Positions 8,375-18,213 of a stretch of DNA of 64,000 nt are shown in pieces; within the stretch, counting starts at the first letter, position 1, and each line of letters opens with the position of its first letter. The stretch lies in the NCBI RefSeq assembly GCF_027257955.1, contig NZ_JANZNQ010000013.1:1-64000 (forward strand), written 5' to 3'. Below the pieces are notes generated by a model. The model saw only the letters and a program-made list of their open reading frames with translations, ran no database searches and was not told the DNA's origin. A program made the translations under genes and the position numbers. This stretch comes from Zhongshania aquatica. GTDB taxonomy: Bacteria; Pseudomonadota; Gammaproteobacteria; Pseudomonadales; Spongiibacteraceae.

Positions 8375-11227
8375 TCATTTAAATTGGTAAGCTGGCAAGT
8401 TTGCCTTATAAATCTCTGGCTCGCCGATAGGCTTACCTTTGGGTACAGACTGGGGCCATTTGCCTGAGTTATATACAAGCAAGGCGCGCTGTTCAACGCC
8501 AAGGTCGCGCCGTGTCGCTGTCAGCCATTCCGCGTAGGTCAACGCTTGCAAGGCGCTAACAAGTCGCGCACGGCTGTCAAACTTGGGATAATTGTCCAGC
8601 AAGTCCTGCCAGTGGCGGTCAGCCGCATCCCATAAGTTTTCAGGCTGCTCCGCCAAACGCAATAATAGTCCTGCTTTGTGCTTTTCAAAACTGGCTTCGT
8701 CTATGCCAGTCTTTAACCATTGCTCTATATAGCCATTAATCTCGCTTTGCACAGAAGCGGGATCAAGTACCGGCGACTGAACCAAAAATATTAAACCTGC
8801 AACCTCGCGCTGCGGATAAACACTGGCACTAACCACATAGCCCAACTGTTTCTCCGTGCGCAATTTGTGATAAAAATCGGCGCTTAACATTTGTGCGGTT
8901 AAGCCCATCGCCACCCTCGCCTGCATTCCTTTGGCTGCACTTTGCAGGTACAACAATACTGCACTGTCATCGTGTTCGGCGGCAATTTTCCGCAGCGCAG
9001 TGCCAGTAGGAAGATGAGTAATAAATTGCGCAGATGTTCGGGACTCTGCTGACAAGGGCAGCGTAGACGTAACAACATTCGCCAAGGATTTCGCATCATC
9101 TTCACTAAAATTGCCATCTACTAACATGCGCAAACGAAGATCTTTCATCACCGTTTCAACATGCGCAGCCACAGAGGCCAAATCAGCAGCCTTAGTGGCG
9201 GCCTCATATGCATCTAAACTAGGGTTTTCCCTATTCAACAACCTCGGTAACTCAGCGACAACTTGTTGATAGGGCGACTGTCTGCGCGTGTTTTCAAATT
9301 GACGCAAACGCTGCGCTTTCAGACGCGCAAACCGGCTTTCCTGCCATTCGGGATTTTTAAGCACCGTCAACAGCTTGCGCAACAACTCACCCTGCTTTTG
9401 ATTGTAGCCGCCAATGCTAATTTGAATACCACGCCAACCCACCGACACATCAAAATCTAAGCCCGCTAACTGCGCTGGGTAAGCCAGTTCATTGAGCTGA
9501 TCCTTGACCATCCTCAACCACAAATCGCTTTCCGCTCGCCGATCAGCATCGGCAACAACGTCTTCCGATTCCAACAGCAAATACACGCGCCCCTTGGGCA
9601 ACTCAAACACGTCATCTGTGCTCAACCACAATTCGATCGGTGAGCTGGAAATCAACCTAGGGATTGCGGAGCCATCACCTTTCTTAAGACTAAAATCAGA
9701 GGCAATAAAATTATTTTTTACTGGTAGCGTTAACTCAGCGGTATTCTCTGACGCAAGCGCTGCTAATTGCTCGGCACTCACCTTGCGCTCACCGTAAGCA
9801 ACCTGATATCGCGGAATCTCAATATCTACCTTCACGTCAGGTGCAACTAAACTAATAAAACTATTCTCGGGGGTCATTGCGGCAAGAAACTCACCCAATA
9901 GCTCAGGCGTGTACTGATCCATCAAATACGGCCCGCGCAACAACTCCCGAGCCGGATAACGCTGCAGTCCCATCGATAATTGCACAACTTCGTTTATCGC
10001 AGCGGGCTGGGCGCGAAACATAAATTGCTGATTTGCCAAGCCCGCTTGCTCGTCGAAGCGCCATGCGTCTATACCGTTGCTGCGCAATTGGGCAATACTT
10101 TGATAAACCAAACCAACAATATCGTCGACGTGCTTCAGACCTGACTCAGTCAATGCCACATCCACACCAAACAAGGCACCGCCCTGATAGTCAAAGCTCT
10201 GCCCCGCACTTAAGCTATCAGCCCAGCCCCGCGCCTTAAGCACAGATAACAAACTACCAGCACCTTCATGACCAAGAATATTACCGATATAGTTCAGCGG
10301 TTTACTATGCCAATACTTCTCCGCGTCTGGCACAGGAAAGTTAATAGACAATGAACGACGATTTTGCACAGGCTGAATATTCACCCAACGCGGTAAATCA
10401 CCTGCGTTGAACAAGGGCACGGTAATCGGTGCTAAATAACGACTACGGTTAACGACATCTGCAAATTTAGGCACGACTAATGCTTCGAGTTCATCCAGCG
10501 ACTCTTTACCAATAACTGTTAACGTCATGATATTAGATGAGTAATTCTTACGATAAAATGCCAATAATTGCTCACGCAAGGCGACTTCGTCAGTGCTGTG
10601 TAAAGTATCTAAATTTCCCACTGAAAATTTAGCGAAGGGGTGCGCTTGGTTCACTTGCGCCTTGAACACCGCTAACTCTCTGCGCTGATCATCGCGAATA
10701 CGAGCGCGATATTCAGAGTTCACCGCATTCACTTCCCGCTGCACGTATTCAGCATTAAACAGCGGCGCCACAAAAAACTGGGCAAACTGATCAAGCGCAG
10801 GCTCAAGTGAGTCTGCACTGATATCAAAGAAATAATTGGTATGCTCAAAACTGGTAAAGGCGTTGTGACTGCCACCGTGGGCAGTAATAAATTCTTGATA
10901 TGCACCCGCTACCGGGTATTTTTCAGTTCCTAGAAATAGCATGTGTTCCAGAAAATGTGCCAAGCCTTGGTAATTCTGAGGGTCTTGTCGACTGCCCACA
11001 TTCACATCCAGTGACGCAGCGGCTTTATCAGCCCCGGCATCGGAAATCAGAACCACCTTCAAGCCATTTCCGAGTTCAGTATAGCGATACTGCCGCTGAT
11101 CACTAACCGGCTTAAGCACCGAAACGGCAGCCTTTTCGCTGGCATCATCCCAACTTGGGACCAGCAAACCACAGGCAGATAACTGAAACGCAATGACCAG
11201 CAAACCAAGTAATTTAAAATATCTCAC
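8375..11227 (-). CDS. M16 family (insulinase/pitrilysin-like) zinc peptidase, lipoprotein
   Basis: A 950-residue periplasmic zinc peptidase resembling protease III (PtrA). The N-terminus is a lipoprotein signal with lipobox LSAC (Cys19), so it should be membrane-anchored. The inverted zinc motif HFLEH is at about residues 91-95, with the downstream Glu in REVNAVNSEY completing the site. The first half is the active M16 domain; the C-terminal half carries the inactive M16 repeats (for example RTEKQLGYVVSASV). Length agrees with pitrilysin-type proteins. It is transcribed leftward and ends at a clear terminator. Likely role: degradation of periplasmic peptides. Confidence 0.92.
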   Translation of the reverse strand: MRYFKLLGLLVIAFQLSACGLLVPSWDDASEKAAVSVLKPVSDQRQYRYTELGNGLKVVLISDAGADKAAASLDVNVGSRQDPQNYQGLAHFLEHMLFLGTEKYPVAGAYQEFITAHGGSHNAFTSFEHTNYFFDISADSLEPALDQFAQFFVAPLFNAEYVQREVNAVNSEYRARIRDDQRRELAVFKAQVNQAHPFAKFSVGNLDTLHSTDEVALREQLLAFYRKNYSSNIMTLTVIGKESLDELEALVVPKFADVVNRSRYLAPITVPLFNAGDLPRWVNIQPVQNRRSLSINFPVPDAEKYWHSKPLNYIGNILGHEGAGSLLSVLKARGWADSLSAGQSFDYQGGALFGVDVALTESGLKHVDDIVGLVYQSIAQLRSNGIDAWRFDEQAGLANQQFMFRAQPAAINEVVQLSMGLQRYPARELLRGPYLMDQYTPELLGEFLAAMTPENSFISLVAPDVKVDIEIPRYQVAYGERKVSAEQLAALASENTAELTLPVKNNFIASDFSLKKGDGSAIPRLISSSPIELWLSTDDVFELPKGRVYLLLESEDVVADADRRAESDLWLRMVKDQLNELAYPAQLAGLDFDVSVGWRGIQISIGGYNQKQGELLRKLLTVLKNPEWQESRFARLKAQRLRQFENTRRQSPYQQVVAELPRLLNRENPSLDAYEAATKAADLASVAAHVETVMKDLRLRMLVDGNFSEDDAKSLANVVTSTLPLSAESRTSAQFITHLPTGTALRKIAAEHDDSAVLLYLQSAAKGMQARVAMGLTAQMLSADFYHKLRTEKQLGYVVSASVYPQREVAGLIFLVQSPVLDPASVQSEINGYIEQWLKTGIDEASFEKHKAGLLLRLAEQPENLWDAADRHWQDLLDNYPKFDSRARLVSALQALTYAEWLTATRRDLGVEQRALLVYNSGKWPQSVPKGKPIGEPEIYKANLPAYQFK

Positions 11228-11264
11228 AAACCTTCCTTCACCACGTATGAACTTTTACTGACAG

Positions 11265-12350
11265 TTATTCGCCGACCAGAACATCGGTTGTGCTCCGCTC
11301 CGGCAATTTAGACCTAGGCCAAGCGTACAAGATGGCCTTAACTAGGGTTGCCAATGGGATGGCAAAAAACACGCCCCAAATGCCCCAAAAACCACCAAAC
11401 ACTAATACCGCAACGATAATCGCCACAGGGTGCATATTTACCGCTTCAGAGAACAACAGCGGAACCAAGACGTTCCCATCCAGAGCCTGAATCACGCTGT
11501 AGACAATAAAGAGCGTAAAAAACTCCCCACCCCAGCCCCACTGAATAAACCCCACCAGCAAAACGGGTAATGTCACTACTGCCGCGCCGATATAAGGAAT
11601 CACGACCGAAAGCCCCACCGCCAATGCAAGCAATGCCGAATAGTTGAGACCAATAGATACAAAGGCAATGTAGGAAACAACACCAACAATAACGATTTCA
11701 ACGGCCTTACCACGAACATAGTTGGCAACCTGCACGTTCATTTCTGCCCAAACAGCGCTTAACAATGGGCGCTGATTCGGTAGAAAGCTCGCCAGCCAAG
11801 AGAGTATGGCTTCTTTATCTTTAAGAAAGAAAAACACCAAAATTGGGATAAGAATAATATTAATCAGCAACCCGACCACATTAGGCAGCTGGGCAATCGA
11901 AAACGACAACAAGTATTGGCCTACCGATCCCAGCTCTTTGCTCGCTAAGGCCATCCACTCTCTAATCTGCTGCTCAGTAAACATTTCCGAACGTTGCGGC
12001 AACATGAGTAATAAATGCTGCAACTTGCGCAGCATACTTGGCAATTCTTGGAACAAATTCGTCAACTGCTGCCAAACCAGTGGCAATACAACCACCAGCA
12101 CACCAAAGAAAATACTCACAAAGACGAGGTAAGAAATAGCAATCGTCAGCCAACGGGACATCCCCATGCTGCTGAGGCGCGCAATAATTCCTTGCATCAT
12201 AAACGCCAGCACAATGCTCGCAACAATAGGCACTAGCACATTGCCCAAGGTCAGCATTAGCAACAAACAGGCAACGATCAACAGCAGCAGAACAACGGTT
12301 TCTTCTTCCGCAAACAAACGATCGAACCATGAACGAACAATACCCAGCAT
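11265..12350 (-). CDS. AI-2E family (PerM-like) membrane permease
   Basis: A 361-residue inner-membrane protein with about eight hydrophobic helices arranged as in the AI-2E/PerM family: an N-terminal helix bundle (about 15-95), an amphipathic central region (about 95-150), and a C-terminal group of helices including GLSVVIPYIGAAVVTLPVLL and a Gly/Trp-rich segment near 325-340. Family members export varied small molecules or ions; the substrate cannot be told from sequence. It lies between the M16 gene (37-base gap) and tusA on the same strand. Confidence 0.9.
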   Translation of the reverse strand: MLGIVRSWFDRLFAEEETVVLLLLIVACLLLMLTLGNVLVPIVASIVLAFMMQGIIARLSSMGMSRWLTIAISYLVFVSIFFGVLVVVLPLVWQQLTNLFQELPSMLRKLQHLLLMLPQRSEMFTEQQIREWMALASKELGSVGQYLLSFSIAQLPNVVGLLINIILIPILVFFFLKDKEAILSWLASFLPNQRPLLSAVWAEMNVQVANYVRGKAVEIVIVGVVSYIAFVSIGLNYSALLALAVGLSVVIPYIGAAVVTLPVLLVGFIQWGWGGEFFTLFIVYSVIQALDGNVLVPLLFSEAVNMHPVAIIVAVLVFGGFWGIWGVFFAIPLATLVKAILYAWPRSKLPERSTTDVLVGE

Positions 12351-12392
12351 GACTGAGATTCCTATAAGGTTAGAGGTGTACGACGGGCAGCG

Positions 12393-12623
12393 TTACTTCT
12401 TTTGAAAGAGGTAGCGATAGATGCCTGCGTTGTCTTCACTAAGAAGCAAAGCATTGCCGCTTTGCTTGGCAAATACGTCGAAATCCCTCACAGAACCGGC
12501 ATCCGTCGCCAGTACCTCGAGCACTTCGCCACTTTCCATGCGATTAAGCGCCTGCTTTGCTTTTAACAATGGCAGCGGGCAATCTAGGCCTGCGGCGTCC
12601 AAAAAGATATCAATTTCAGTCAT
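12393..12623 (-). CDS. tusA: TusA/SirA-family sulfur-carrier protein
   Basis: Small cytosolic sulfur-transfer protein. The signature DAAGLDCPLPLLKAKQAL carries the persulfide-forming Cys followed by Pro-Leu-Pro. I start it at MTEIDIF (12621-12623), giving 76 residues, close to family length; a TTG at 12641 would add six residues. Neither start has a strong Shine-Dalgarno. TusA normally relays sulfur to tRNA thiolation or molybdenum cofactor enzymes. It shares the strand with the AI-2E permease and may be cotranscribed. Confidence 0.88.
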   Translation of the reverse strand: MTEIDIFLDAAGLDCPLPLLKAKQALNRMESGEVLEVLATDAGSVRDFDVFAKQSGNALLLSEDNAGIYRYLFQKK

Positions 12624-12786
12624 AATCACAATGCGTTGCAACGTAAACCGCCAGTATAGCCTGCGACGTCAACGGCCCCAAGTCACAGTCTGCTTACGCA
12701 CTTTTCTCAAATAAGAAGGTCATAGGCTAAGCGCTCTAGTATGATTAGAAGACGCACAATATTTCAGCGATGCAAGGACTATAAGA

Positions 12787-14226
12787 TTGACTGTGTTTAA
12801 ACATCTGCTAGGTATCAGTTTACTGGTAACGGCAAGTATCGGAATTGCAGACAACAGCCCTACCGATAACCTCCCCGACCTCGGGGATGTCACTGCATCA
12901 CGCTATTCAGCCCAGCAAGAGCATGATTTGGGCAGAACCTGGCTGAAAATGTTCCGCAATAGTGTAAAAACAATTGATGACCCTCTGATACAGGACTATA
13001 TCGAGTCCCTGCTTTATCGCCTGGTCTCGAATAGCGAATTAAAAGACCGACGGCTGGAGACTGTCGTCGTCGATAACCCCACGATTAACGCGTTTGCAGT
13101 TCCCGGCGGCGTGATTGGCGTACACAGCGGCTTATTTTTGAATACTGACAATGAGGCACAGTTCGCTGGCGTGCTCGCTCACGAAATCGCCCACATAAGC
13201 CAACGCCACTTTACTCGCTCTTTAGATCAATCTGCGCAAAGTACAATTCCCACCTTAGCGGGCTTACTCGCCGGTGTTGTCCTTGCCGCAACCGCAGGGG
13301 CCGATGCAGGTATTGCGGCTATTACAGCCACGCAGGCCGCCGCATTAGATAGCCAGCTGCGTTTTAGTCGGCAGAATGAGCAAGAAGCTGATCGCTTGGG
13401 AATGGAAACGCTTTCAAAGGCAGGCATGGACCCTAATGCCATACCTGCCATGTTTGAAAATATGGGTCAAAATCTTCGCTATGCCCGCTCAAAACCACCA
13501 GAATTTCTATTAACTCACCCGCTAACCGACAGCCGGATCAGCGATAGCAAAAACCGCGCTCGCCAATATCCGCGCAAAGTCTATACAGACAATATCAATT
13601 TCCAGTTAATGAAAATGCGGGCCACACTATTCCACAGTAACAATGTTGAGGATCAACTTGAAAACTGGTCTGGCGACATCAGCATCAACGGTGAAGCACA
13701 TCGCTATGGCGTCGTCATAGCCCTGATCAAACTAGAACGCTGGGATGAGGCCCAAGAAAAACTCGCCCCTCTTCTCAATGACGATGGTGATCGCATAGCC
13801 TACCGCATAGCCGAAGCGGATATCCTCATTGGTAAAAAAGACTACGACAAAGCCATTAACTTGCTAACGCGGCAATTGGCAATCACCCCAGGCAACAACC
13901 CGTACACAATGGAACTCGCCGATGCACTGCAAGATGCTAATCGCTACGACGACGCTGACAAATTACTGAGTAAACAATCTCAGAATAGACCAGAGGATCC
14001 GAACTTGTGGTATCAGTTGGCTGAAGTTCGCGGCTTGGCTGGCAATATACTCGGTGTCCACTTGGCACGCGCCGAGTATTTTATTCTTGTCGCCCAGTTC
14101 GAACGCGCCAAGCAGCAATTACGCTACGCCTATGAGCGCACCGGAAGCAATCACATTGAACAAAGCCGAATTAGACAACGATTGAAAGATATCGCTGATT
14201 TGGAGGAAAAACTGAAAAAACTATAG
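12787..14226 (+). CDS. bepA: Periplasmic M48 metalloprotease with TPR repeats (BepA-like)
   Basis: A 479-residue beta-barrel assembly-enhancing protease homologue (E. coli BepA/YfgC is similar in size). A signal peptide (about 1-21) is followed by an M48 catalytic domain with zinc motif AHEIAHISQRH (about 132-140) and the third-ligand helix in NEQEADRLG (about 200), then TPR-like helical repeats (about 290-475). It would act in the periplasm on misassembled outer-membrane proteins such as LptD. The start is TTG at 12787 with AAGGA about 9 bases upstream; a GTG at 12793 is possible. It is transcribed away from tusA and ends at a strong bidirectional terminator shared with nadA. Confidence 0.9.
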   Translation: MTVFKHLLGISLLVTASIGIADNSPTDNLPDLGDVTASRYSAQQEHDLGRTWLKMFRNSVKTIDDPLIQDYIESLLYRLVSNSELKDRRLETVVVDNPTINAFAVPGGVIGVHSGLFLNTDNEAQFAGVLAHEIAHISQRHFTRSLDQSAQSTIPTLAGLLAGVVLAATAGADAGIAAITATQAAALDSQLRFSRQNEQEADRLGMETLSKAGMDPNAIPAMFENMGQNLRYARSKPPEFLLTHPLTDSRISDSKNRARQYPRKVYTDNINFQLMKMRATLFHSNNVEDQLENWSGDISINGEAHRYGVVIALIKLERWDEAQEKLAPLLNDDGDRIAYRIAEADILIGKKDYDKAINLLTRQLAITPGNNPYTMELADALQDANRYDDADKLLSKQSQNRPEDPNLWYQLAEVRGLAGNILGVHLARAEYFILVAQFERAKQQLRYAYERTGSNHIEQSRIRQRLKDIADLEEKLKKL

Positions 14227-14252
14227 TAACAATCAAAAAAATATACGGCCCC

Positions 14253-14287
14253 AAAAAAAACGCCGCTATCATTAGCGGCGTTTTTTT
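14253..14287. terminator. Bidirectional Rho-independent terminator between bepA and nadA
   Basis: A perfect 7-bp GC stem (arms 14261-14267 and 14274-14280, CGCCGCT/AGCGGCG, 6-base loop) has T7 on the right and A8 on the left, so it works for both convergent genes. Confidence 0.93.
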
Positions 14288-14308
14288 ATCTAGCATGCCG
14301 GTTATGAA

Positions 14309-15352
14309 TTAACGCTTACCTGCTGCAAAATCTAACATTCGCGTTAACGGCTTCATCGCCTGAACCCCAAGCGCGGGATCAACAAACACTTCATTAGAGC
14401 CATTCTCTAACGCTGCGGCTAAATTATCCAAGGCGTTCATGGCCATCCAAGGGCAATTAGCACAACTGCGGCACGTCGCACCGCTGCCTGCGGTGGGGGC
14501 GATAATAAACTCTTTATCTGGCACCAACTGCTGAAGCTTGTAAAAAATCCCCTGATCCGTCGCGACAATCATTTGCTTATTCGGCAAATCACGGGCAGCG
14601 TTAATAATCTGCGTTGTAGAGCCGACCATATCAGCTAAGGCAACCACACTGGCTGGCGATTCCGGGTGAACTAATACTGCCGCGTCTGGGTACACGTTCT
14701 TAAGATCGAGAATACCCTGTGCTTTAAATTCTTCATGCACTATGCACGCGCCATCCCACAGCAAAACATCTGCGCCGGTTTCCCTACGAACGTAGCCACC
14801 CAAGTGTTTGTCCGGCGCCCATAGTATTTTTTCGCCCTCGCTATCAAGGTAGTCGACGACATTTAGGGCAATACTAGAGGTGACCACCCAATCGGCTCGG
14901 GCCTTTACCGCCGCCGAGGTATTGGCATATACCACCACCGTGCGGTCGGGGTTGGCGTCACAAAACGCGGAAAACTCTTCAATCGGGCAACCAATATCCA
15001 AAGAACAAGTAGCCTCTAAGGTAGGCATTAACACCCGCTTTTCTGGCGATAGGATCTTTGCGGTCTCGCCCATGAACTTAACACCGGCGACCACGAGTGT
15101 AGATGCATCGTGATCGCGACCGAAACGCGCCATTTCCAAGGAGTCAGACACGCAGCCGCCGGTTTCTTCCGCAAGGGCCTGAATTTCAGGGTCGGTATAG
15201 TAATGCGCCACTAACACAGCATTACGCTCAATTAGCAGACGCTTAATTTTCTCACGCAGGCCAGCCCGCTCTTCTGCAGACACCTTGGGCTGTTCATGCA
15301 ACTGCGCTAAATGTTCGCGAACCACCTGTTGCGCTGAAGCTTGTTCCGCCAT
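14309..15352 (-). CDS. nadA: Quinolinate synthase
   Basis: An iron-sulfur enzyme that condenses iminoaspartate with dihydroxyacetone phosphate to make quinolinate for NAD synthesis. Starting at MAEQ (15350-15352, preceded by GAGAAAGAG) gives 347 residues, the E. coli length; a longer frame to 15427 has no support. Seen: [21 protein letters not shown] near the N-terminus, cluster cysteines in [11 protein letters not shown] and [13 protein letters not shown], and the repeated triose-binding domains. Cytosolic, standing alone here; nadB and nadC are not in the window. Confidence 0.96.
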   Translation of the reverse strand: MAEQASAQQVVREHLAQLHEQPKVSAEERAGLREKIKRLLIERNAVLVAHYYTDPEIQALAEETGGCVSDSLEMARFGRDHDASTLVVAGVKFMGETAKILSPEKRVLMPTLEATCSLDIGCPIEEFSAFCDANPDRTVVVYANTSAAVKARADWVVTSSIALNVVDYLDSEGEKILWAPDKHLGGYVRRETGADVLLWDGACIVHEEFKAQGILDLKNVYPDAAVLVHPESPASVVALADMVGSTTQIINAARDLPNKQMIVATDQGIFYKLQQLVPDKEFIIAPTAGSGATCRSCANCPWMAMNALDNLAAALENGSNEVFVDPALGVQAMKPLTRMLDFAAGKR

Positions 15353-15622
15353 AACTCTTTCTCTTTGTACGGATACTGGGCCGCGAAGTTTAACAGAAGT
15401 GCTAAGTGCAATCCCAGCGCTTAACACTACTCAACTGAGGTATCCGAACTACAGCTATAAAAAAATGGCATATTCAAAATTCACACTTCTCGCAATGCCG
15501 AATACTAATACGTGACAAGAGCGGACCTAAAAAAAATAAACTCATTAAATTCAACGACTTAATTTATGAGCGCAACCTCTAGCAGAAGCCGTCTCCGGCA
15601 AATCACACAAAGTAAACACATG

Positions 15623-15651
15623 TTGACAAACAAATCTTTCACACCTATTGT
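15623..15651 (+). promoter_or_regulatory. Sigma-70 promoter of the desaturase operon
   Basis: A consensus -35 TTGACA (15623-15628), a 17-base spacer and -10 TATTGT (15646-15651) lie about 80 bases before the reductase start. The expected transcription start is near 15658, at the edge of an inverted repeat. The rest of the 15353-15733 gap contains no gene. Confidence 0.7.
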
Positions 15652-15660
15652 ATACACACG

Positions 15661-15689
15661 TTCACTAAAGTCATTTACGTCTTAGTGAA
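15661..15689 (+). promoter_or_regulatory. Inverted repeat, candidate TetR (DesT-like) operator
   Basis: Perfect 8-base arms TTCACTAA (15661-15668) and TTAGTGAA (15682-15689) are separated by 13 bases and lie just after the predicted transcription start. A repressor bound here would block the desaturase operon. The TetR regulator encoded immediately downstream of the operon is the natural candidate; the pairing is inference. Confidence 0.5.
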
Positions 15690-15733
15690 AACCACATACA
15701 AAACGATCATTCAGACCAGCGAAAGGAGAGGGT

Positions 15734-16873
15734 ATGAACCTCACCACAACAACTTCACGCAGCACCTGGCGCAGTATTATTGATACGCCATTAGTTAATG
15801 CACTTGCTGCCCCCCATGGCATTGGTCGCTACTTAGAGGTGATTAATCCAATGTGGTCGCTGGACAAGAATCGAATCCCGGCACGAGTTAGCGCCATCAC
15901 ATCCGAAACCGACGAGGCTGTGAGTATTGAGTTGTCTCCCAATGGTGAATGGACGCACTTTCAGCCGGGTCAGTTTATTCAGGTGTTTATCGAGATCGAT
16001 GGTCGTCTACAAAGTAGAAGCTACTCCATTAGCAACAGCGCCTTTAGCAAAAAGCCGCGCATCACCGTTAAAGCCCACGACGACGGATTCGTATCTAAAT
16101 ACATCAACACACAGCTGAAGGTAGGAGATCGCATCAGTATCTCTCCCGCTCTCGGCGAATTTGTACTGCCAGCACAAATCCCAAGTGCACTACTTTTCAT
16201 AGCCGCCGGCAGTGGCATAACGCCAATGATCGCGATGCTCGAAACCTTGCTTGAAGGCAAACATAGTCATCCGGTCACGTTGCTGTACTACAGCCGCGAC
16301 ACGTCAACCTGCATCTTCCGCAGACGCTTAGAGGATTTGGCGAAGAAGCACGACAATTTCTCACTGATCTTGGTATTTAGCTCCCCATCGAGTACTCAGG
16401 AATTAACGGGCCGCTTCAACCAACATCACTTACTAACAGCCCTGAGCTCAAAAAATGCGCTTTCAAGGGAAACAGCTGCGATCACACTGCCACTGACCTA
16501 CGTGTGCGGCCCTGAAGTATTAATAGACACGGTCACAGCCGAGTTCAAATTACTTGGACACAGCGACAAATTACTCAGTGAACGATTCAAAGCACCAAGT
16601 GTTACACAAAATCTCGGCGATGCTAGCGGCAATATCGCATTTAGCACCAGCAAACAGGCCACGAGCAACGATGGCAGAAACTTACTAGACCTAGCTGAAG
16701 ATGCGGGTCTAAACCCGCAATCTGGATGCCGGATGGGAATTTGCCATACCTGTAGCTGCTTAAAAACCAGCGGCTCGGTACGGAATATGAATACCGGTGA
16801 AATTAGCCACGGCGAAGAACACATCAGACTGTGTGTGTCTCAAGCGCTTGGTGACGTCACTCTCTCACTGTAA
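15734..16873 (+). CDS. Ferredoxin-NAD(P)H reductase with C-terminal 2Fe-2S domain (DesC-like)
   Basis: A 379-residue electron-transfer protein: an FAD-binding barrel (about 45-140, with RSYSIS for flavin binding), an NAD(P)-binding domain (about 145-285, with IAAGSGITPMIAMLE), and a C-terminal plant-type 2Fe-2S ferredoxin domain (about 295-379, with SGCRMGICHTCSC and the last Cys in RLCVS). The N-terminal 40 residues are typical of desaturase-linked reductases. It should pass electrons from NAD(P)H to the di-iron desaturase encoded 50 bases downstream, as in the Pseudomonas DesC-DesB pair. Start ATG at 15734 with a strong GAAAGGAGAG site. Confidence 0.9.
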   Translation: MNLTTTTSRSTWRSIIDTPLVNALAAPHGIGRYLEVINPMWSLDKNRIPARVSAITSETDEAVSIELSPNGEWTHFQPGQFIQVFIEIDGRLQSRSYSISNSAFSKKPRITVKAHDDGFVSKYINTQLKVGDRISISPALGEFVLPAQIPSALLFIAAGSGITPMIAMLETLLEGKHSHPVTLLYYSRDTSTCIFRRRLEDLAKKHDNFSLILVFSSPSSTQELTGRFNQHHLLTALSSKNALSRETAAITLPLTYVCGPEVLIDTVTAEFKLLGHSDKLLSERFKAPSVTQNLGDASGNIAFSTSKQATSNDGRNLLDLAEDAGLNPQSGCRMGICHTCSCLKTSGSVRNMNTGEISHGEEHIRLCVSQALGDVTLSL

Positions 16874-16923
16874 ATACAACTCAAATACTATTACACCTAC
16901 CACCTAAATTAAGGGGTAACGTC

Positions 16924-18048
16924 ATGACAAACATCAAACTCAACGCTGACCAACTCGCTGCATTTGGCAGCGAGATAGACGCCATAAAACAAGGCGCTTT
17001 GAAGCAACGCGGGCAAAGAGACGCAACATACATAAAACAGATTGTATGGATTCAACGTGCGCTGGCTATCGGTTCAAGAATCAGTATTTATGCCGCACTG
17101 CCATTTTTACCTTCGCTAGGCTTATCTGTCGCAAGCTGGCCCCTCTTCTGGATACTGATTTGCGCGGGAAGCATCGGCTTAGGTATCGCAAAAATCCTCG
17201 ACAATATGGAGATTGGCCACAATATCATTCACGGCCAATACGATTGGATGGGCGATCCACGCTTCCATTCTCAACACTACGATTGGGACACCAATTGCCC
17301 TAGTGAGCAATGGGCACATTCACATAATTATGAACACCACACCTTCACGAACGTACTCGGTAAAGATAGAGACATCGGTTACGGAATATTGCGCATGGAC
17401 CCCGCTCAAAAGTGGCATCCGGCCTATTTGGCAAATCCTATTTACGCCACACTACTAATGTTGTTTTTTGATACCGGTGTCGCACTCCACGATGTCGAGA
17501 TGGATAGCCTACGCTCAGGCAAACGGACATTTCGTGAAACCTGGCCAAAACTGAAACAATCGCTGGGTAAAACTGCGCGAATATTTAGCAAAGATTTTAT
17601 TCTGTTCCCAGCGCTGGCTGGCCCACTGTTTCCCATTGTTATGGCAGCAAATGCGGTGGCCAACCTTATTCGGAATATCTGGAGTTTTACCATCATCTTC
17701 TGCGGCCACTTTCCTGCCGAGGTCCACACATTTCCGGCACATGTTTGCGAAAATGAAACACAGGGTCACTGGTACTACCGCCAGCTACTTGGCTCAGCGA
17801 ATATTGAAGGCGGCAAGCTTTTTCATATCATGAGCGGTAACTTGTCTCATCAGATTGAGCACCACCTATTCCCAGACGTGCCAGCCCATCGCTATGCAGA
17901 ACTCTCAGTACAAGTTCGCAAAGTATGTGAGAAATACGATATTCCTTACAACACCGGCCCACTTTGGAGCCAATACGCCTCTGTTTGGGCTAAGATATTT
18001 AAATTCGCCTTACCCACGTCCAACACGTCAACTGCAATTACCGCATAA
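16924..18048 (+). CDS. Membrane fatty acid desaturase (DesB-like acyl-CoA desaturase)
   Basis: A 374-residue integral-membrane di-iron desaturase. Hydrophobic helices (about 55-100 and 205-260) flank three histidine boxes: HNIIH in GHNIIHGQYDWMGD (about 98), HNYEHH in SHNYEHHTF (about 137) and HQIEHH in LSHQIEHHLFPD (about 318). It introduces a cis double bond into saturated acyl chains, adjusting membrane fluidity. It follows its reductase in one transcript and is followed by a GC-rich hairpin. Start ATG with TAAGGGG upstream. Confidence 0.92.
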   Translation: MTNIKLNADQLAAFGSEIDAIKQGALKQRGQRDATYIKQIVWIQRALAIGSRISIYAALPFLPSLGLSVASWPLFWILICAGSIGLGIAKILDNMEIGHNIIHGQYDWMGDPRFHSQHYDWDTNCPSEQWAHSHNYEHHTFTNVLGKDRDIGYGILRMDPAQKWHPAYLANPIYATLLMLFFDTGVALHDVEMDSLRSGKRTFRETWPKLKQSLGKTARIFSKDFILFPALAGPLFPIVMAANAVANLIRNIWSFTIIFCGHFPAEVHTFPAHVCENETQGHWYYRQLLGSANIEGGKLFHIMSGNLSHQIEHHLFPDVPAHRYAELSVQVRKVCEKYDIPYNTGPLWSQYASVWAKIFKFALPTSNTSTAITA

Positions 18049-18068
18049 ACAAAATGCACCTTCACTAC

Positions 18069-18098
18069 ATCCTCCGCTGGTCACATCCGGCGGAGGAT
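18069..18098 (+). terminator. GC-rich hairpin after the desaturase gene
   Basis: A perfect 9-bp stem (ATCCTCCGC at 18069-18077, GCGGAGGAT at 18090-18098, 12-base loop) starts 21 bases after the desaturase stop. It lacks a T-tract, so it may be a weak terminator or an mRNA-stabilising structure. Confidence 0.5.
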
Positions 18099-18213
18099 TG
18101 TAAACTTACCCTCTAAATACTGATCATCGCAAATACCACGCCAACAGCTAGGCTGTTAGGGCATACGTTAGATCGGCAATCACATCCTTCTCGACCAAGA
18201 GCCCGAGAACATT

